Shown here: positions 7,842 through 15,999 of the stretch, piece after piece | Layout of the letters: every line of letters begins with the position of its first letter | Numbering within the stretch: position 1 is the stretch's first letter | Origin: an uncultured Bacilli bacterium | GTDB lineage: Bacteria > Bacillota_I > Bacilli_A > RF39 > UBA660 | NCBI GenBank assembly: GCA_934096035.1 | Contig: CAKOKX010000003.1 | Coordinates: forward strand, 1-31,574 | Reading direction: 5' to 3' | Length of the DNA stretch: 31,574 bases | Made by a program: the position numbers and the translations under genes | The notes under the pieces: model-generated | Seen by the model: the letters and a program-made list of their open reading frames with translations, nothing else | What the model was told of the DNA's origin: nothing | Databases searched by the model: none

Positions 7842-8416
7842 ATTTTTTCCTCAAGTATACTTAGTACTTCACTTCTTCCTTTTTTAGTAACAGTACTAAA
7901 TGTTATAAATTCATTATCATTAAATTTTAATGTATCTTTAATTAATTTATCTTGCTTAATTCTACCATTTTTACTTACTTTATCATATTTCGTAGCTACA
8001 ATAGTAATATCTAAATTATAATATTTCAAAAATTCATACATTAAAACATCATCTTCAGTTGGTTTATGCCTGTAGTCTACTAACATAAATACATGTTTTA
8101 AGTTTTCTCTGGATTTTAAATATTCTTCAATCATTAAACCAAATTTTTTTTGAGTATCTTTACTAACACTTGCATAACCATAACCAGGTACATCAACTAA
8201 ATAAAATGCATCATTCACTAAATAAAAATTTAATGTTTGAGTTTTACCAGGTTTACTACTAGTTCTAGCAAAGTTTTTTCTTTCAATCAAAGTATTTATA
8301 AAACTACTCTTACCAACATTACTTCTACCTACCAATAGAAACTCTGGCTTATTATCTTCAGGATATTGACTTCTTCTAACAGCCATTATCGGTTCATTCA
8401 CACTTTCAATTTGCAT
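7838..8416 (-). CDS. engB: Ribosome-biogenesis GTPase EngB (YsxC/YihA)
   Basis: The protein of about 192 residues is a single-domain GTPase with GRSNVGKSS, SKPGKTQTLNFY (G2), DVPGYGYA (G3) and TKYDK (G4). EngB helps late assembly of the large ribosomal subunit. GTPase motifs and length fit the family well. Three in-frame starts occur between 8416 and 8431; I prefer ATG 8416 because GGTGAT lies seven bases upstream and the others lack a spaced site. It begins the operon with the pseudopilin and der. A promoter with 17-base spacing lies just upstream. Confidence 0.95.
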   Translation of the reverse strand: MQIESVNEPIMAVRRSQYPEDNKPEFLLVGRSNVGKSSFINTLIERKNFARTSSKPGKTQTLNFYLVNDAFYLVDVPGYGYASVSKDTQKKFGLMIEEYLKSRENLKHVFMLVDYRHKPTEDDVLMYEFLKYYNLDITIVATKYDKVSKNGRIKQDKLIKDTLKFNDNEFITFSTVTKKGRSEVLSILEEKI

Positions 8417-8435
8417 AATTTGCATCACCAACTTA

Positions 8436-8464
8436 ATTATATATTATTTCATTTAAAAATGCAA
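8436..8464 (-). promoter_or_regulatory. Promoter of engB operon
   Basis: On the minus strand TTGCAT (8459-8464) and TATAAT (8436-8441) are spaced by 17 bases, about 20 bases upstream of the engB start. Confidence 0.6.
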
Positions 8465-8505
8465 ATTTTCATATATATTTATTAATGAATAAAGGAGGAA
8501 ATTAC

Positions 8506-8856
8506 ATGCATAATACTAATTTTCCTCCTTCAATAGATCCTCATACTTTTTCAATTATTGCCGTAGCAGTAGGTTATGCTTGCGTCGGGGACTATAATGC
8601 CAATGAACAAAACTCAATTGGTAACTGGTTAATACTCGTAGGTCAATACATATTAACACATGCAGCACAACAACAATTAATTGAGTCTAGAATAGAAAAC
8701 AACAACATCAACTCAAACTCTAAAAAAGCAAAAAAAGGTGGTTCCCCATACACAGATAATGAAAACCACAAAAGTAACCAAAACCAACGAAACGAAGTAG
8801 ATTTCCTTCTAGATGCATTAAACAAGATGCAACAAGAACTAGATAAACTAAAATAA
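8506..8856 (+). CDS. Small protein of unknown function
   Basis: The 116-residue protein starts at ATG 8506 with AAAGGAGG eight bases upstream; an earlier in-frame ATG at 8485 has no such site. Residues about 12-60 form a well-ordered, partly hydrophobic block (FSIIAVAVGYACVGDYNANEQ, then SIGNWLILVGQYILTHAAQ). A polar N/K-rich linker and a C-terminal heptad-like coiled coil (VDFLLDALNKMQQELDKLK) follow. There is no cleavable signal sequence and no recognised enzyme motif. The block could be a small membrane-associated or self-assembling domain. I do not recognise the family. It stands alone, divergent from engB and convergent with the surface-protein gene. Confidence 0.8.
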   Translation: MHNTNFPPSIDPHTFSIIAVAVGYACVGDYNANEQNSIGNWLILVGQYILTHAAQQQLIESRIENNNINSNSKKAKKGGSPYTDNENHKSNQNQRNEVDFLLDALNKMQQELDKLK

Positions 8857-8974
8857 CTAAAAACTGCTCCTTCGTCACAATTTTGCTTTCAGCAATAACT
8901 GAAATCAAATAAACCATTCATTCGATGTAATCCTAAAGATAATTATTTATCATGCTATATATATTTTTTGTATA

Positions 8975-10516
8975 TTATTTTACTCGCACAGGGTCACTCA
9001 TACTTCCTAACCCTGATACATAGGTTGTGGAAGATGAAAGATTAAAGGACGGACGCACACCAAATCTACCGACAACACCGCCGTCGCTCACACGACCATC
9101 ATCAGCAACACCGAACGCATATCTAGAATCGTCAGAGTTACGGGAAATCGTCCATTCAACATGTCCCATGTACATCCAATTTATTGTTTTTATTGATGTT
9201 CCATTTGCATCATTACCATTATATTTAAATAGAGTTGTAGTCCATGCACTTGGACTTGCTGCAAATCCATAGTCACTAGCATACATTAATCCTATTTTTG
9301 CATCATATGGTGTATTTTCTGATGGACTTACTATTTCATTTTGATATGCTATAGATGGAACTGAACTACCTATATTAGCAAATTTATTTCCTCCAACTTT
9401 CCATGTTGTTGTAGTTATTTTATTTGCCCACTCACTACCTATATTATTTATATAGTTGGTATTTAAATTTATTTTATTTAAATTAGACTCACTCCATGTG
9501 TTTTTCTTTGTTACATTATTCCAATAATACTTATCTATTGATGTTAGACTTCCTTTATAATATGATGTATTTGGAGTGCTCGTCCCATAATCTCCGTCTG
9601 TTCCTAGCAATGTACTTGTAGCATAATCATATTTTATTAATTTTACTTTGCCATCTATTACTCCGATTATTCTATATAAATTATCTGTTGGACATGTTGC
9701 TGCATCACTACCAAAGCATACAAAATTATTTACTTGGTCGCTTGCTCCTGCATATCTATATGAATTGTCTCCTGCTCCATTTGCTAGACTATTATCATGA
9801 TAATATAATCCATTTTCTCCTTGAGTTCCCGTATATTGTGATATTACATATTCATTTAAAGGAAGCTTATATTCTTCTTTTTGCAAATAAACATTTACAT
9901 TCATATTAGCGTTCTCATTATCTGATTGGTCTGTTCCCAGATTTACAAACGTTAAAGTAAATGTCCAAGTATGAGTTGTTCCGGCACTTGATGATATCGT
10001 AGATATTGGATAATCTGTTTTAATATTAAATAAACCCTTTTTATCAGTAACATCAAAACCTGAAACACCTCCTGAAGTAACATAAGTTAAACCATCTACT
10101 CCAGATGTAACATTATTGCCTTTTTCATCTTTTATAGTTAGTATTAATTCTGGAGTTTTACCACTTGTGGTATAAACATAAGAATTATTTTTTATTAAAA
10201 CTCCCACATAATACGTTGCACTTGCTTCATTTGTTTTTGTTGATGCAATCAATTTAACCTTTGGATTAGTTGTAGTACTTAAATTAGAACCACCAGTAGC
10301 AAAATTATCAGTTGAAGCACTTAAACTCATAGTTTTTCCTTTAGTAAATATCAAGGTATCTCCACTTGCTGTAACTTCTCCTTGAGTTTCTAAATCGTCA
10401 CTTATCGTAGGTCCCAAATAAGAAAATGTAAACTTACCTACTAATAAAGCTATAACTAAAAGTATTAATATAAACATAAAAATCAAAGATAATTTTCGTC
10501 CATTTATTTTTTCCAT
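8975..10516 (-). CDS. Anchored surface protein with C-type-lectin-like C-terminus, candidate DGR target
   Basis: The 513-residue protein has an N-terminal membrane anchor (about 9-30, LSLIFMFILILLVIALLVGK). Beta-rich domains at about 31-215 begin FSYLGPTISDDLETQGEVTASG. A C-terminal domain from about 220 contains CPTDNLYRIIGVIDGKVKL, NTWSESNLNKINLNTNY and KIGLMYASDYGFAASPSAW. It ends with WTISRNSDDSRYAFGV and GVRPSFNLSS. The W..SRNS...AF.V...G.V...GVRP pattern is typical of FGE/C-type-lectin folds such as the DUF6273-like group. A paralogue lies at the right edge of the window. The two are about 80 percent identical over this domain except in a 100-bp segment just before GVRP. The start at 10516 follows AAGGTGAT. 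The ligand is unknown; surface binding is inferred. Confidence 0.85.
   Translation of the reverse strand: MEKINGRKLSLIFMFILILLVIALLVGKFTFSYLGPTISDDLETQGEVTASGDTLIFTKGKTMSLSASTDNFATGGSNLSTTTNPKVKLIASTKTNEASATYYVGVLIKNNSYVYTTSGKTPELILTIKDEKGNNVTSGVDGLTYVTSGGVSGFDVTDKKGLFNIKTDYPISTISSSAGTTHTWTFTLTFVNLGTDQSDNENANMNVNVYLQKEEYKLPLNEYVISQYTGTQGENGLYYHDNSLANGAGDNSYRYAGASDQVNNFVCFGSDAATCPTDNLYRIIGVIDGKVKLIKYDYATSTLLGTDGDYGTSTPNTSYYKGSLTSIDKYYWNNVTKKNTWSESNLNKINLNTNYINNIGSEWANKITTTTWKVGGNKFANIGSSVPSIAYQNEIVSPSENTPYDAKIGLMYASDYGFAASPSAWTTTLFKYNGNDANGTSIKTINWMYMGHVEWTISRNSDDSRYAFGVADDGRVSDGGVVGRFGVRPSFNLSSSTTYVSGLGSMSDPVRVK
9064..9163 (-). other. Hypervariable GC-rich segment (VR-like), copy 1
   Basis: This stretch encodes the segment between MYMG and GVRP. 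It differs from copy 2 (30793-30892) at 37 of 100 bases with no indel. The next 36 bases (9028-9063) are identical in both copies, and 48 of 49 match including the following block. Local GC is about 55 percent at 9061-9120, against roughly 25-30 percent around it. Nonsynonymous codons nearly all end in T or C, as in DGR variable regions made from AAY codons. Confidence 0.5.
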
Positions 10517-10628
10517 TTGACATCACCTTATTCTTAAATAATTATAACATTAATTTTTAATATTATAAAGTTTTTTCTTTAATATTTATAAAAAATATGT
10601 TAGAATAACTTTTTACTAGGGGGCATAT

Positions 10629-11720
10629 ATGGAAACATGTTTTAAAAATGAGTTAAAAGAAAAGCAAAAAGAATTAGAAAAAATTCTTTTAAGAACTCCA
10701 CAAAGTAGTAAAAAAATAATATTAGATACGATAGATTCAATAAGAATTAACTTAAGTAAAGAAAGAATTCCTGGAAGTATTGATATACTTTTAGAAGAAG
10801 ATTACAAAGAATTGATTGCATCTAGGTTTTTGTGGTCACAAATCCAAGAATTATCTGCCATAAAAAGTGATACACAAGAAATTGAAGAAGATAATTTCAA
10901 TTTAACTCCAGAATACTTGAGCATGAGTATAAAAGAAATCATGGATTATTTACACGACTTTTTTAAAAATGGAACAAACAAAAAAACTTGGGAATTATTT
11001 CAAAAAATATATAATGAAAACAAAAAATCAATTAGATTTATAAATGGTGATACACTTGATTATACCGGAGAATTAATTTATTTAGAATACTTTAAAAAAT
11101 TTTATATAATGGGATGTCGTCAAAATGAATTTGAAGACATATTGACGTTTGCTCATGAATTTGGGCATGCTATTCAATTTGCTTCAAACTTCAAGTCCAC
11201 AGTTTATGGAGAATTAAATATTTATTTAGAAATAATAAGTATATTTTTTGAACTTATATGCAACGAATATTTTATTAACACTTTTAAAAGAGAAGCAACA
11301 ATAAATGGATATAATACATTATCAAAACATCTTTCTTCTGCTCAAAACTTAAATAGTGAATTAACTCTATTGAAAATAATTCAAATAGAACCAAATGAAA
11401 CTCTAACTACATTAAGAAAAAATATTGATGAACTGCTAGTTGTTTTAACTAAAGAAGATATAACACATATAATGACTTTAAGACCTGCTAGAGACTACAT
11501 ATATGTAATAGCATTTAATATAGCAACTAACCTATTTATGATTTATAAAAATGATCCAGACTATGCCTTTTATTTAGTATATAAAATTATTAATTTAGAT
11601 TTAAATTTGAATAAAAAAGAATATTTTAAACAATTACAAAGTTTAGATATAACAAGTATAGAGAAAACTAAAGAATATAACGAACTTATTTTATCAAGAT
11701 GTCGTAGTATTCAAAAATAA
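10629..11720 (+). CDS. Short M3-like zinc metallopeptidase
   Basis: The 363-residue protein has the zinc motif HEFGH at residues 176-180. Downstream, YLEIISIFFEL supplies the likely third ligand E201 in the E..S...E arrangement of M3 peptidases (PepF/thimet type). A helical N-terminal region of about 170 residues precedes the catalytic core, and a helical C-terminal region follows. It is much shorter than PepF (about 600 residues), so it is a reduced relative whose substrate cannot be told; cytoplasmic peptide breakdown is the family role. No signal peptide is present. The start at 10629 follows GGGGG. It stands alone between the divergent surface-protein gene and the convergent ffh. Confidence 0.75.
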   Translation: METCFKNELKEKQKELEKILLRTPQSSKKIILDTIDSIRINLSKERIPGSIDILLEEDYKELIASRFLWSQIQELSAIKSDTQEIEEDNFNLTPEYLSMSIKEIMDYLHDFFKNGTNKKTWELFQKIYNENKKSIRFINGDTLDYTGELIYLEYFKKFYIMGCRQNEFEDILTFAHEFGHAIQFASNFKSTVYGELNIYLEIISIFFELICNEYFINTFKREATINGYNTLSKHLSSAQNLNSELTLLKIIQIEPNETLTTLRKNIDELLVVLTKEDITHIMTLRPARDYIYVIAFNIATNLFMIYKNDPDYAFYLVYKIINLDLNLNKKEYFKQLQSLDITSIEKTKEYNELILSRCRSIQK

Positions 11721-11735
11721 TATTATTTATATTAT

Positions 11736-11762
11736 AAAACACCAGTTTATAACTGGTGTTTT
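11736..11762. terminator. Bidirectional terminator between the M3-like gene and ffh
   Basis: A perfect 12-bp stem, AAAACACCAGTT with AACTGGTGTTTT (11736-11747 and 11751-11762), has a three-base loop and supplies T runs on both strands. Confidence 0.8.
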
Positions 11763-11773
11763 AAATTTGTTTT

Positions 11774-13072
11774 TTAGAAAGGCATATTTCCACTAGACAT
11801 TTTTTTCATCATATCTTTCATCATTTCAAATTGTTTTAAAAGTCTATTAACTTCTTCAACACTTCTACCACTTCCCTTTGCAATTCTTTGTTTTCGAGAA
11901 GCTTTCAATATTTCTGGTTTTCTTCTTTCTTCCGGAGTCATAGATTGAAGAATTGCTTCAACATGTGCTAAATCTTTTGGATCTATTGATATATTATTAA
12001 GTCCCATTTTTCTAGCTTGAGGTAACATTTTCAAAATATTTTCTAATGGCCCAAGTTTTTTAATTTGTTTTAAGTTACTTAAAAAGTCATTTAAATCATA
12101 AGTACCTTTTTTCATTTTTTTAGCTTGTTCTTTTGCAACATCCTCATCAATCACATCTTCTACTTTACTTACTATTTCTAGAATATCTCCCATATCAAGG
12201 ATTCTTTCAGCCATTCTATCTGGATAAAATTCACTTAAACCATCCATCTTTTCACTTGTACCTACAAATTTAATTGGAATATGTGTTAAATGTCTTACTG
12301 ATAAAGCAACTCCACCTTTGGTATTTCCATCTAACTTAGTTAAAATACAACCAGTTAAATCTAAAGCACTATTAAAACCTGTAATAACATTAATTGCATC
12401 TTGTCCCATGGAACCATCAATAACTAAGATTTTTTCATGTGGATGTACAGCCTCATCAACATCTTTTAATTCTTGCATTAATGCTTCATCTATTTGAAGT
12501 CTACCTGCTGTATCTATAATTATATAATCATTATTATTTTCTTTAGCAAATTCTATTGCATCACTAACTATTTTAGTAACATTACCATCTTTACTAAATA
12601 CATCTATATTTAATTCTTTCCCTAATGTTTTTAATTGATCTATTGCAGCTGGTCTATAAATATCTGCAGCAACTAGTAATGGTTTCTTACTATGTTTTTT
12701 TCTTAAGTAATTGGCAAGTTTACCAGCAGTTGTAGTTTTACCACTACCTTGAAGTCCTACAAGCATTAAAATTGTGGGCTTTTTATTTACTTCCAAAGGA
12801 ACATAATCTCCCCCAAGTAATGTAACTAATTCATCTTTTACAATTTTTAAGAAAACCTCATCAGGTTTTAAACTTTTTCCAACTTCAGCGTCTAAGGCCT
12901 TAGCCTTAACATCAGCTACAAATTCTTTAACAACTTGATAGTTAACATCTGCTTCAAGTAACGCTATTCTAATTTCTCTCGTTGCATCTCCAATATTATC
13001 TTCAGTAATTTTTCCAATACCTCTGATATTTTTTAAAGCATTACTAATTCTATCTCCCATATATTCAAACAT
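11774..13072 (-). CDS. ffh: Signal recognition particle protein Ffh (SRP54)
   Basis: The 432-residue protein is full length. The N domain spans about 1-90 (RISNALKNIRGIGKITEDNI). The G domain has GLQGSGKTTTAGKLA near 105-119, DTAGRL, TKLDGNTKGG and GTSEK. The methionine-rich M domain runs from about 300 to the end (LKQIKKLGPLENILKMLP, MTPEERRKPEIL, GSGRSVEEVNRLLKQFEMM). Ffh binds 4.5S/scRNA and signal sequences and docks ribosomes at FtsY on the membrane. The start at 13072 follows AAAGGAG. The usual partner ylxM is not next to it; the upstream side is a divergent gene. Confidence 0.98.
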   Translation of the reverse strand: MFEYMGDRISNALKNIRGIGKITEDNIGDATREIRIALLEADVNYQVVKEFVADVKAKALDAEVGKSLKPDEVFLKIVKDELVTLLGGDYVPLEVNKKPTILMLVGLQGSGKTTTAGKLANYLRKKHSKKPLLVAADIYRPAAIDQLKTLGKELNIDVFSKDGNVTKIVSDAIEFAKENNNDYIIIDTAGRLQIDEALMQELKDVDEAVHPHEKILVIDGSMGQDAINVITGFNSALDLTGCILTKLDGNTKGGVALSVRHLTHIPIKFVGTSEKMDGLSEFYPDRMAERILDMGDILEIVSKVEDVIDEDVAKEQAKKMKKGTYDLNDFLSNLKQIKKLGPLENILKMLPQARKMGLNNISIDPKDLAHVEAILQSMTPEERRKPEILKASRKQRIAKGSGRSVEEVNRLLKQFEMMKDMMKKMSSGNMPF

Positions 13073-13147
13073 AATTATCTACTCCTTTGATGTATACAAA
13101 AATATTACTATAAATTCCTCATAAAATCAATTATTTTATAACAATTG

Positions 13148-13176
13148 TTGTATTTTATAAATTATTAATATATAAT
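13148..13176 (+). promoter_or_regulatory. Promoter of the VanY-type gene
   Basis: TTGTAT (13148-13153) and TATAAT (13171-13176) are spaced by 17 bases, about 20 bases before the start codon and AAGGTG. Confidence 0.55.
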
Positions 13177-13195
13177 TAAATCAAGGTGAAAATAA

Positions 13196-14296
13196 ATGAA
13201 GAAAAAAAGAAAAATGAAAAAAAGTATTACTAAAATAATTCTATTACTAATAATATGTGGATTAATAATTGGTACAGTAAAATATTTTATGGATCATAAA
13301 ACTCCAGATACTAAAAAAGCAAGTAGTGAAATTAAGGAACTAATGAACAAAAATAATATTAAAGATTCAGATTATTCTGAAACTTTAGAATATGTTTTAT
13401 TAAATAACGTTTATGATGAAAAATATTTAAAAGAATATAAAGACATTAAATTTAATAATAGAGATGATTTTGAAAGTATTTTAACAACGTTTTTACCAAA
13501 AGGATACTCTGGAAAAGAAATAAATTATATATTTAAATTAAGCAAAAAAAATATTAACATATTAAAAGAAATGGACTACAAAGATATATCTAATTATTAT
13601 GTAATTAAAAACTTTAATGCTAGTAACATTAATAGATATATTAAATATGAAAAAAATAGTTCAGACTATAAAGATATAGTTACAAAAGTAAATTTAAAAC
13701 TGGATTTACCAGTTTATACAGATACCAAAGAAGTTAAAGATGCCAATGATTTATTAGTACTTGTAAATAAATACAATCATTTACCTAAAAATTATAAACC
13801 AAGTGATTTAGCATATTTAGATGGAGCTTATGGAAATAAGGTTCCAATGCGAAGTATTATTAAAGAACCATTCTTAGAACTTCAAGCAGCTGCCAAAAAA
13901 GAAATAAATATAAACTTAATGCCCACAACAGCATTTCGTGATGAATCTTTCCAAAGAACCTTATATACAAATTATGTTAATAAAGAAGGAGTTGCCAAAG
14001 CTGATACTTATTCAGCTCGTCCAAGTTATTCAGAACATCAAACAGGTTTATCAATTGATTTAAAAAATACTGCTTTATCAAATGTTAGATTATCCGATGA
14101 AAACTATGAATGGTTACATAATAATGCTTATAAATATGGATTTATTATAAGATTTCCAAAAGATAAAGAAAACATTACACTCTACCAATTTGAAAACTGG
14201 CATATTCGTTATGTAGGTAAAGAAGATGCCAAAATAATTTATGAAAATAATTTAACTCTGGAAGAATACATTGATTTATACGTTACAGAATACTAA
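13196..14296 (+). CDS. Membrane-anchored D-alanyl-D-alanine carboxypeptidase (VanY/M15B family)
   Basis: The 366-residue protein begins with a basic stretch and a membrane segment at about 12-30 (IILLLIICGLIIGTVKYF). A helical linker domain (about 40-170) precedes the VanY-type zinc peptidase domain (about 200-360). That domain shows TAFRDESFQRTLY, the metal-binding SEHQTGLSIDL, and ENWHIRYVG with the second His and catalytic Glu. Such enzymes trim the terminal D-Ala of peptidoglycan stem peptides outside the membrane. Nothing suggests a link to vancomycin resistance; the family is common as a housekeeping carboxypeptidase. The start is supported by AAGGTGAAAATAA and a consensus-spaced promoter. 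Confidence 0.9.
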   Translation: MKKKRKMKKSITKIILLLIICGLIIGTVKYFMDHKTPDTKKASSEIKELMNKNNIKDSDYSETLEYVLLNNVYDEKYLKEYKDIKFNNRDDFESILTTFLPKGYSGKEINYIFKLSKKNINILKEMDYKDISNYYVIKNFNASNINRYIKYEKNSSDYKDIVTKVNLKLDLPVYTDTKEVKDANDLLVLVNKYNHLPKNYKPSDLAYLDGAYGNKVPMRSIIKEPFLELQAAAKKEININLMPTTAFRDESFQRTLYTNYVNKEGVAKADTYSARPSYSEHQTGLSIDLKNTALSNVRLSDENYEWLHNNAYKYGFIIRFPKDKENITLYQFENWHIRYVGKEDAKIIYENNLTLEEYIDLYVTEY

Positions 14297-14326
14297 AAAT
14301 AGAACTCAAAACCGAGTTCTATTTTT
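14295..14326 (+). terminator. Terminator of the VanY-type gene
   Basis: AATAGAACTC pairs with GAGTTCTATT around a six-base loop, followed by T residues; it begins at the stop codon. Confidence 0.8.
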
Positions 14327-14382
14327 ATAGTGAATTGGTTAACCAGTTCACACTATCCCTTTTATTCTAGCTCCCCTGCTAG
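14327..14382. repeat. Two short palindromes between convergent genes
   Basis: The first (14327-14356) is ATAGTG...CACTAT around AATTGGTTAACCAGTT. The second (14367-14382) is CTAGC tcccct GCTAG. Neither has a clear T tract toward sigE, whose stop codon is at 14455. They may be weak terminators or relics; the rest of this intergenic stretch shows nothing else. Confidence 0.4.
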
Positions 14383-14454
14383 CTTAATTAAATTATAATC
14401 TCTTTACTTTTACTTTGCAATATATTTTACAATTACGTTTACACAGCATTTACG

Positions 14455-15138
14455 TTATCTTATCATTACTTGTTTTAATTTTCTAATTACTTTTTTCTCA
14501 ATTCTTGAGATATATGATTGACTTATACCTAGCATTTCCGCTACTTCTTTTTGAGTATATTCTTTTGTATTATTAAGGCCATATCTTAAAGTCATTATTT
14601 CTTTATCTCTATCAGGCAAATCTTCAATTTCTTTAGAAAGAATTTCCTTATCAACTTGTTTTTCATATTCATTTGGAACTAAATCAGCATCAGTACCAAG
14701 AATATCTTCAAGATGAAGCTCATTTCCTTCCGCATCATAATTTAAGGCATCTTCTAAAGAAACTTCAGCTTTTTTTCTTTTGTTTTTTCTTAAAAACATT
14801 AATATTTCATTAGAAATACACCTTGATGCATAAGTAGCTAATTTTATATTTTTATCTATTTTATAAGTATTAATTCCTTTAATTAATCCAATTGAACCGA
14901 TACTTACTAAATCTTCAATATCATAAGTAGTATTCTCATACTTTTTAGCTAAAAATACTACTAATCTTAAATTATGTTCTATTAAAATATTTCTAGCTTC
15001 TTCATCTCCAGCTTTAGCCCTAACTAAATATTTTAACTCATCTTCCTTAGATAATGGTGGTGGCAATTTATCCGTAGCACCCACAAAGAACACTTCATTA
15101 TATTTACTTAACAACCATTCAATTATTTTTCTAAACAT
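14455..15138 (-). CDS. sigE: Sporulation sigma factor SigE (pro-sigma-E)
   Basis: The 227-residue protein closely follows Bacillus SigE. It has a short hydrophobic pro-sequence (MFRKIIEWLLSKYNEVFFVG) before KLPPPLSKEDE. Region 2 follows (NLRLVVFLAKKYENT, IEDLVSIGSIGLIKGINTY, KLATYASRCISNEILMFLR). Region 4 has a helix-turn-helix (TQKEVAEMLGISQSYISRIEKK). SigE is the first mother-cell sigma factor and is activated by SpoIIGA cleavage of the pro-sequence. It overlaps spoIIGA by 16 bases, the conserved order for this pair. GGAGG lies four bases before the start. The usual next gene, sigG, is absent here; a convergent gene lies downstream instead. Confidence 0.96.
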   Translation of the reverse strand: MFRKIIEWLLSKYNEVFFVGATDKLPPPLSKEDELKYLVRAKAGDEEARNILIEHNLRLVVFLAKKYENTTYDIEDLVSIGSIGLIKGINTYKIDKNIKLATYASRCISNEILMFLRKNKRKKAEVSLEDALNYDAEGNELHLEDILGTDADLVPNEYEKQVDKEILSKEIEDLPDRDKEIMTLRYGLNNTKEYTQKEVAEMLGISQSYISRIEKKVIRKLKQVMIR

Positions 15139-15926
15139 ATATCCTCCATTAATTTATAATTAAGTAATACATCACTACCATTAATATTAAATTCATTATT
15201 ACTAATCCCAATCAAATAATTAGTAAATATTTGATTATTAATTTTTAAATATTTTATTTTAAAACATTCAATTAAACCATATTTATTTAATGCTTTATAT
15301 GGAACATACATTGGACTTCTTATATTAATATAGTTAGAAAGTAACTTTCTAGATGTAATTATTACATATTTTTTACTAATTGGATCTCTAAGTTTATTAC
15401 CTGAATCAATAAATCCATTACATGATAATACTTTACCATTATTAAAAACTATTTCTAACTTACAATTAAAATTATATGTACTTTTAAACTTTTTATGTTC
15501 ATAAATATACAATGCTAGTATTAATGGCCCCACTAATAAAAGTAAAATATAATTTATACTTAAGCCATCAAAATAAAAAATCATCCCTTCTCTTTTATAA
15601 CTAAATTCTATATCTAACATATATAAAAAACCACCCAGAATAACACTACACATATAAAGATATAGCAAATTCATTAAAGTATATTTAATATTTTTATATT
15701 TAAACGCAATTAACACCATTAATATACTAACTAAAATTTTTATAACAAATAACAATATTTTATTAAATGGTAAAAACAATATTCCTAAGGATACCCCCCC
15801 AAATATAGATGAAATAATTAATCTTTTTATATTCATATGTCTTTTTAAGGTAATATCAATTGTCATAAGTAATAATAAATCATAACAAAAATTAAGTAGA
15901 AATATTAAATCTAAATATATTTTCAT
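15123..15926 (-). CDS. spoIIGA: Sigma-E processing peptidase SpoIIGA
   Basis: The 267-residue protein has about five membrane segments in its first 150 residues (IYLDLIFLLNFCYDLLLLMT and following). A soluble C-terminal aspartic-protease-like domain carries GFIDSGNKLRDP, where the Asp of DSGN is the expected catalytic residue. SpoIIGA sits in the septal membrane and cleaves pro-SigE after a signal from the forespore. Its position directly before sigE and after ftsZ is the classical Bacillus order and settles the identity. ATG 15926 is chosen over an upstream TTG because GGTGAT precedes it; the TTG has no ribosome site. Confidence 0.93.
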   Translation of the reverse strand: MKIYLDLIFLLNFCYDLLLLMTIDITLKRHMNIKRLIISSIFGGVSLGILFLPFNKILLFVIKILVSILMVLIAFKYKNIKYTLMNLLYLYMCSVILGGFLYMLDIEFSYKREGMIFYFDGLSINYILLLLVGPLILALYIYEHKKFKSTYNFNCKLEIVFNNGKVLSCNGFIDSGNKLRDPISKKYVIITSRKLLSNYINIRSPMYVPYKALNKYGLIECFKIKYLKINNQIFTNYLIGISNNEFNINGSDVLLNYKLMEDICLEK

Positions 15927-15947
15927 TATTATCACCAAAAATATTAT

Positions 15948-15980
15948 AAAAAAAAAAGTAACAATAATTTGTTACTTTTT
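15948..15980 (-). terminator. Terminator of ftsA-ftsZ
   Basis: On the minus strand AAAAGTAACAA pairs with TTGTTACTTTT around a four-base loop, followed by a run of about ten T, 20 bases after the ftsZ stop. It separates ftsZ from spoIIGA. Confidence 0.75.
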
Positions 15981-15986
15981 GTCGAT
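15978..15986 (+). promoter_or_regulatory. Possible Spo0A box upstream of spoIIGA
   Basis: TTTGTCGAT matches eight of nine bases of the 0A box TTTGTCGAA and lies about 55 bases upstream of spoIIGA, whose Bacillus promoter is activated by Spo0A-P. A TATAAT lies downstream on the minus strand (15943-15948). One short match could be chance. Confidence 0.3.
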
Positions 15987-15999
15987 AATTTTTAATTTT

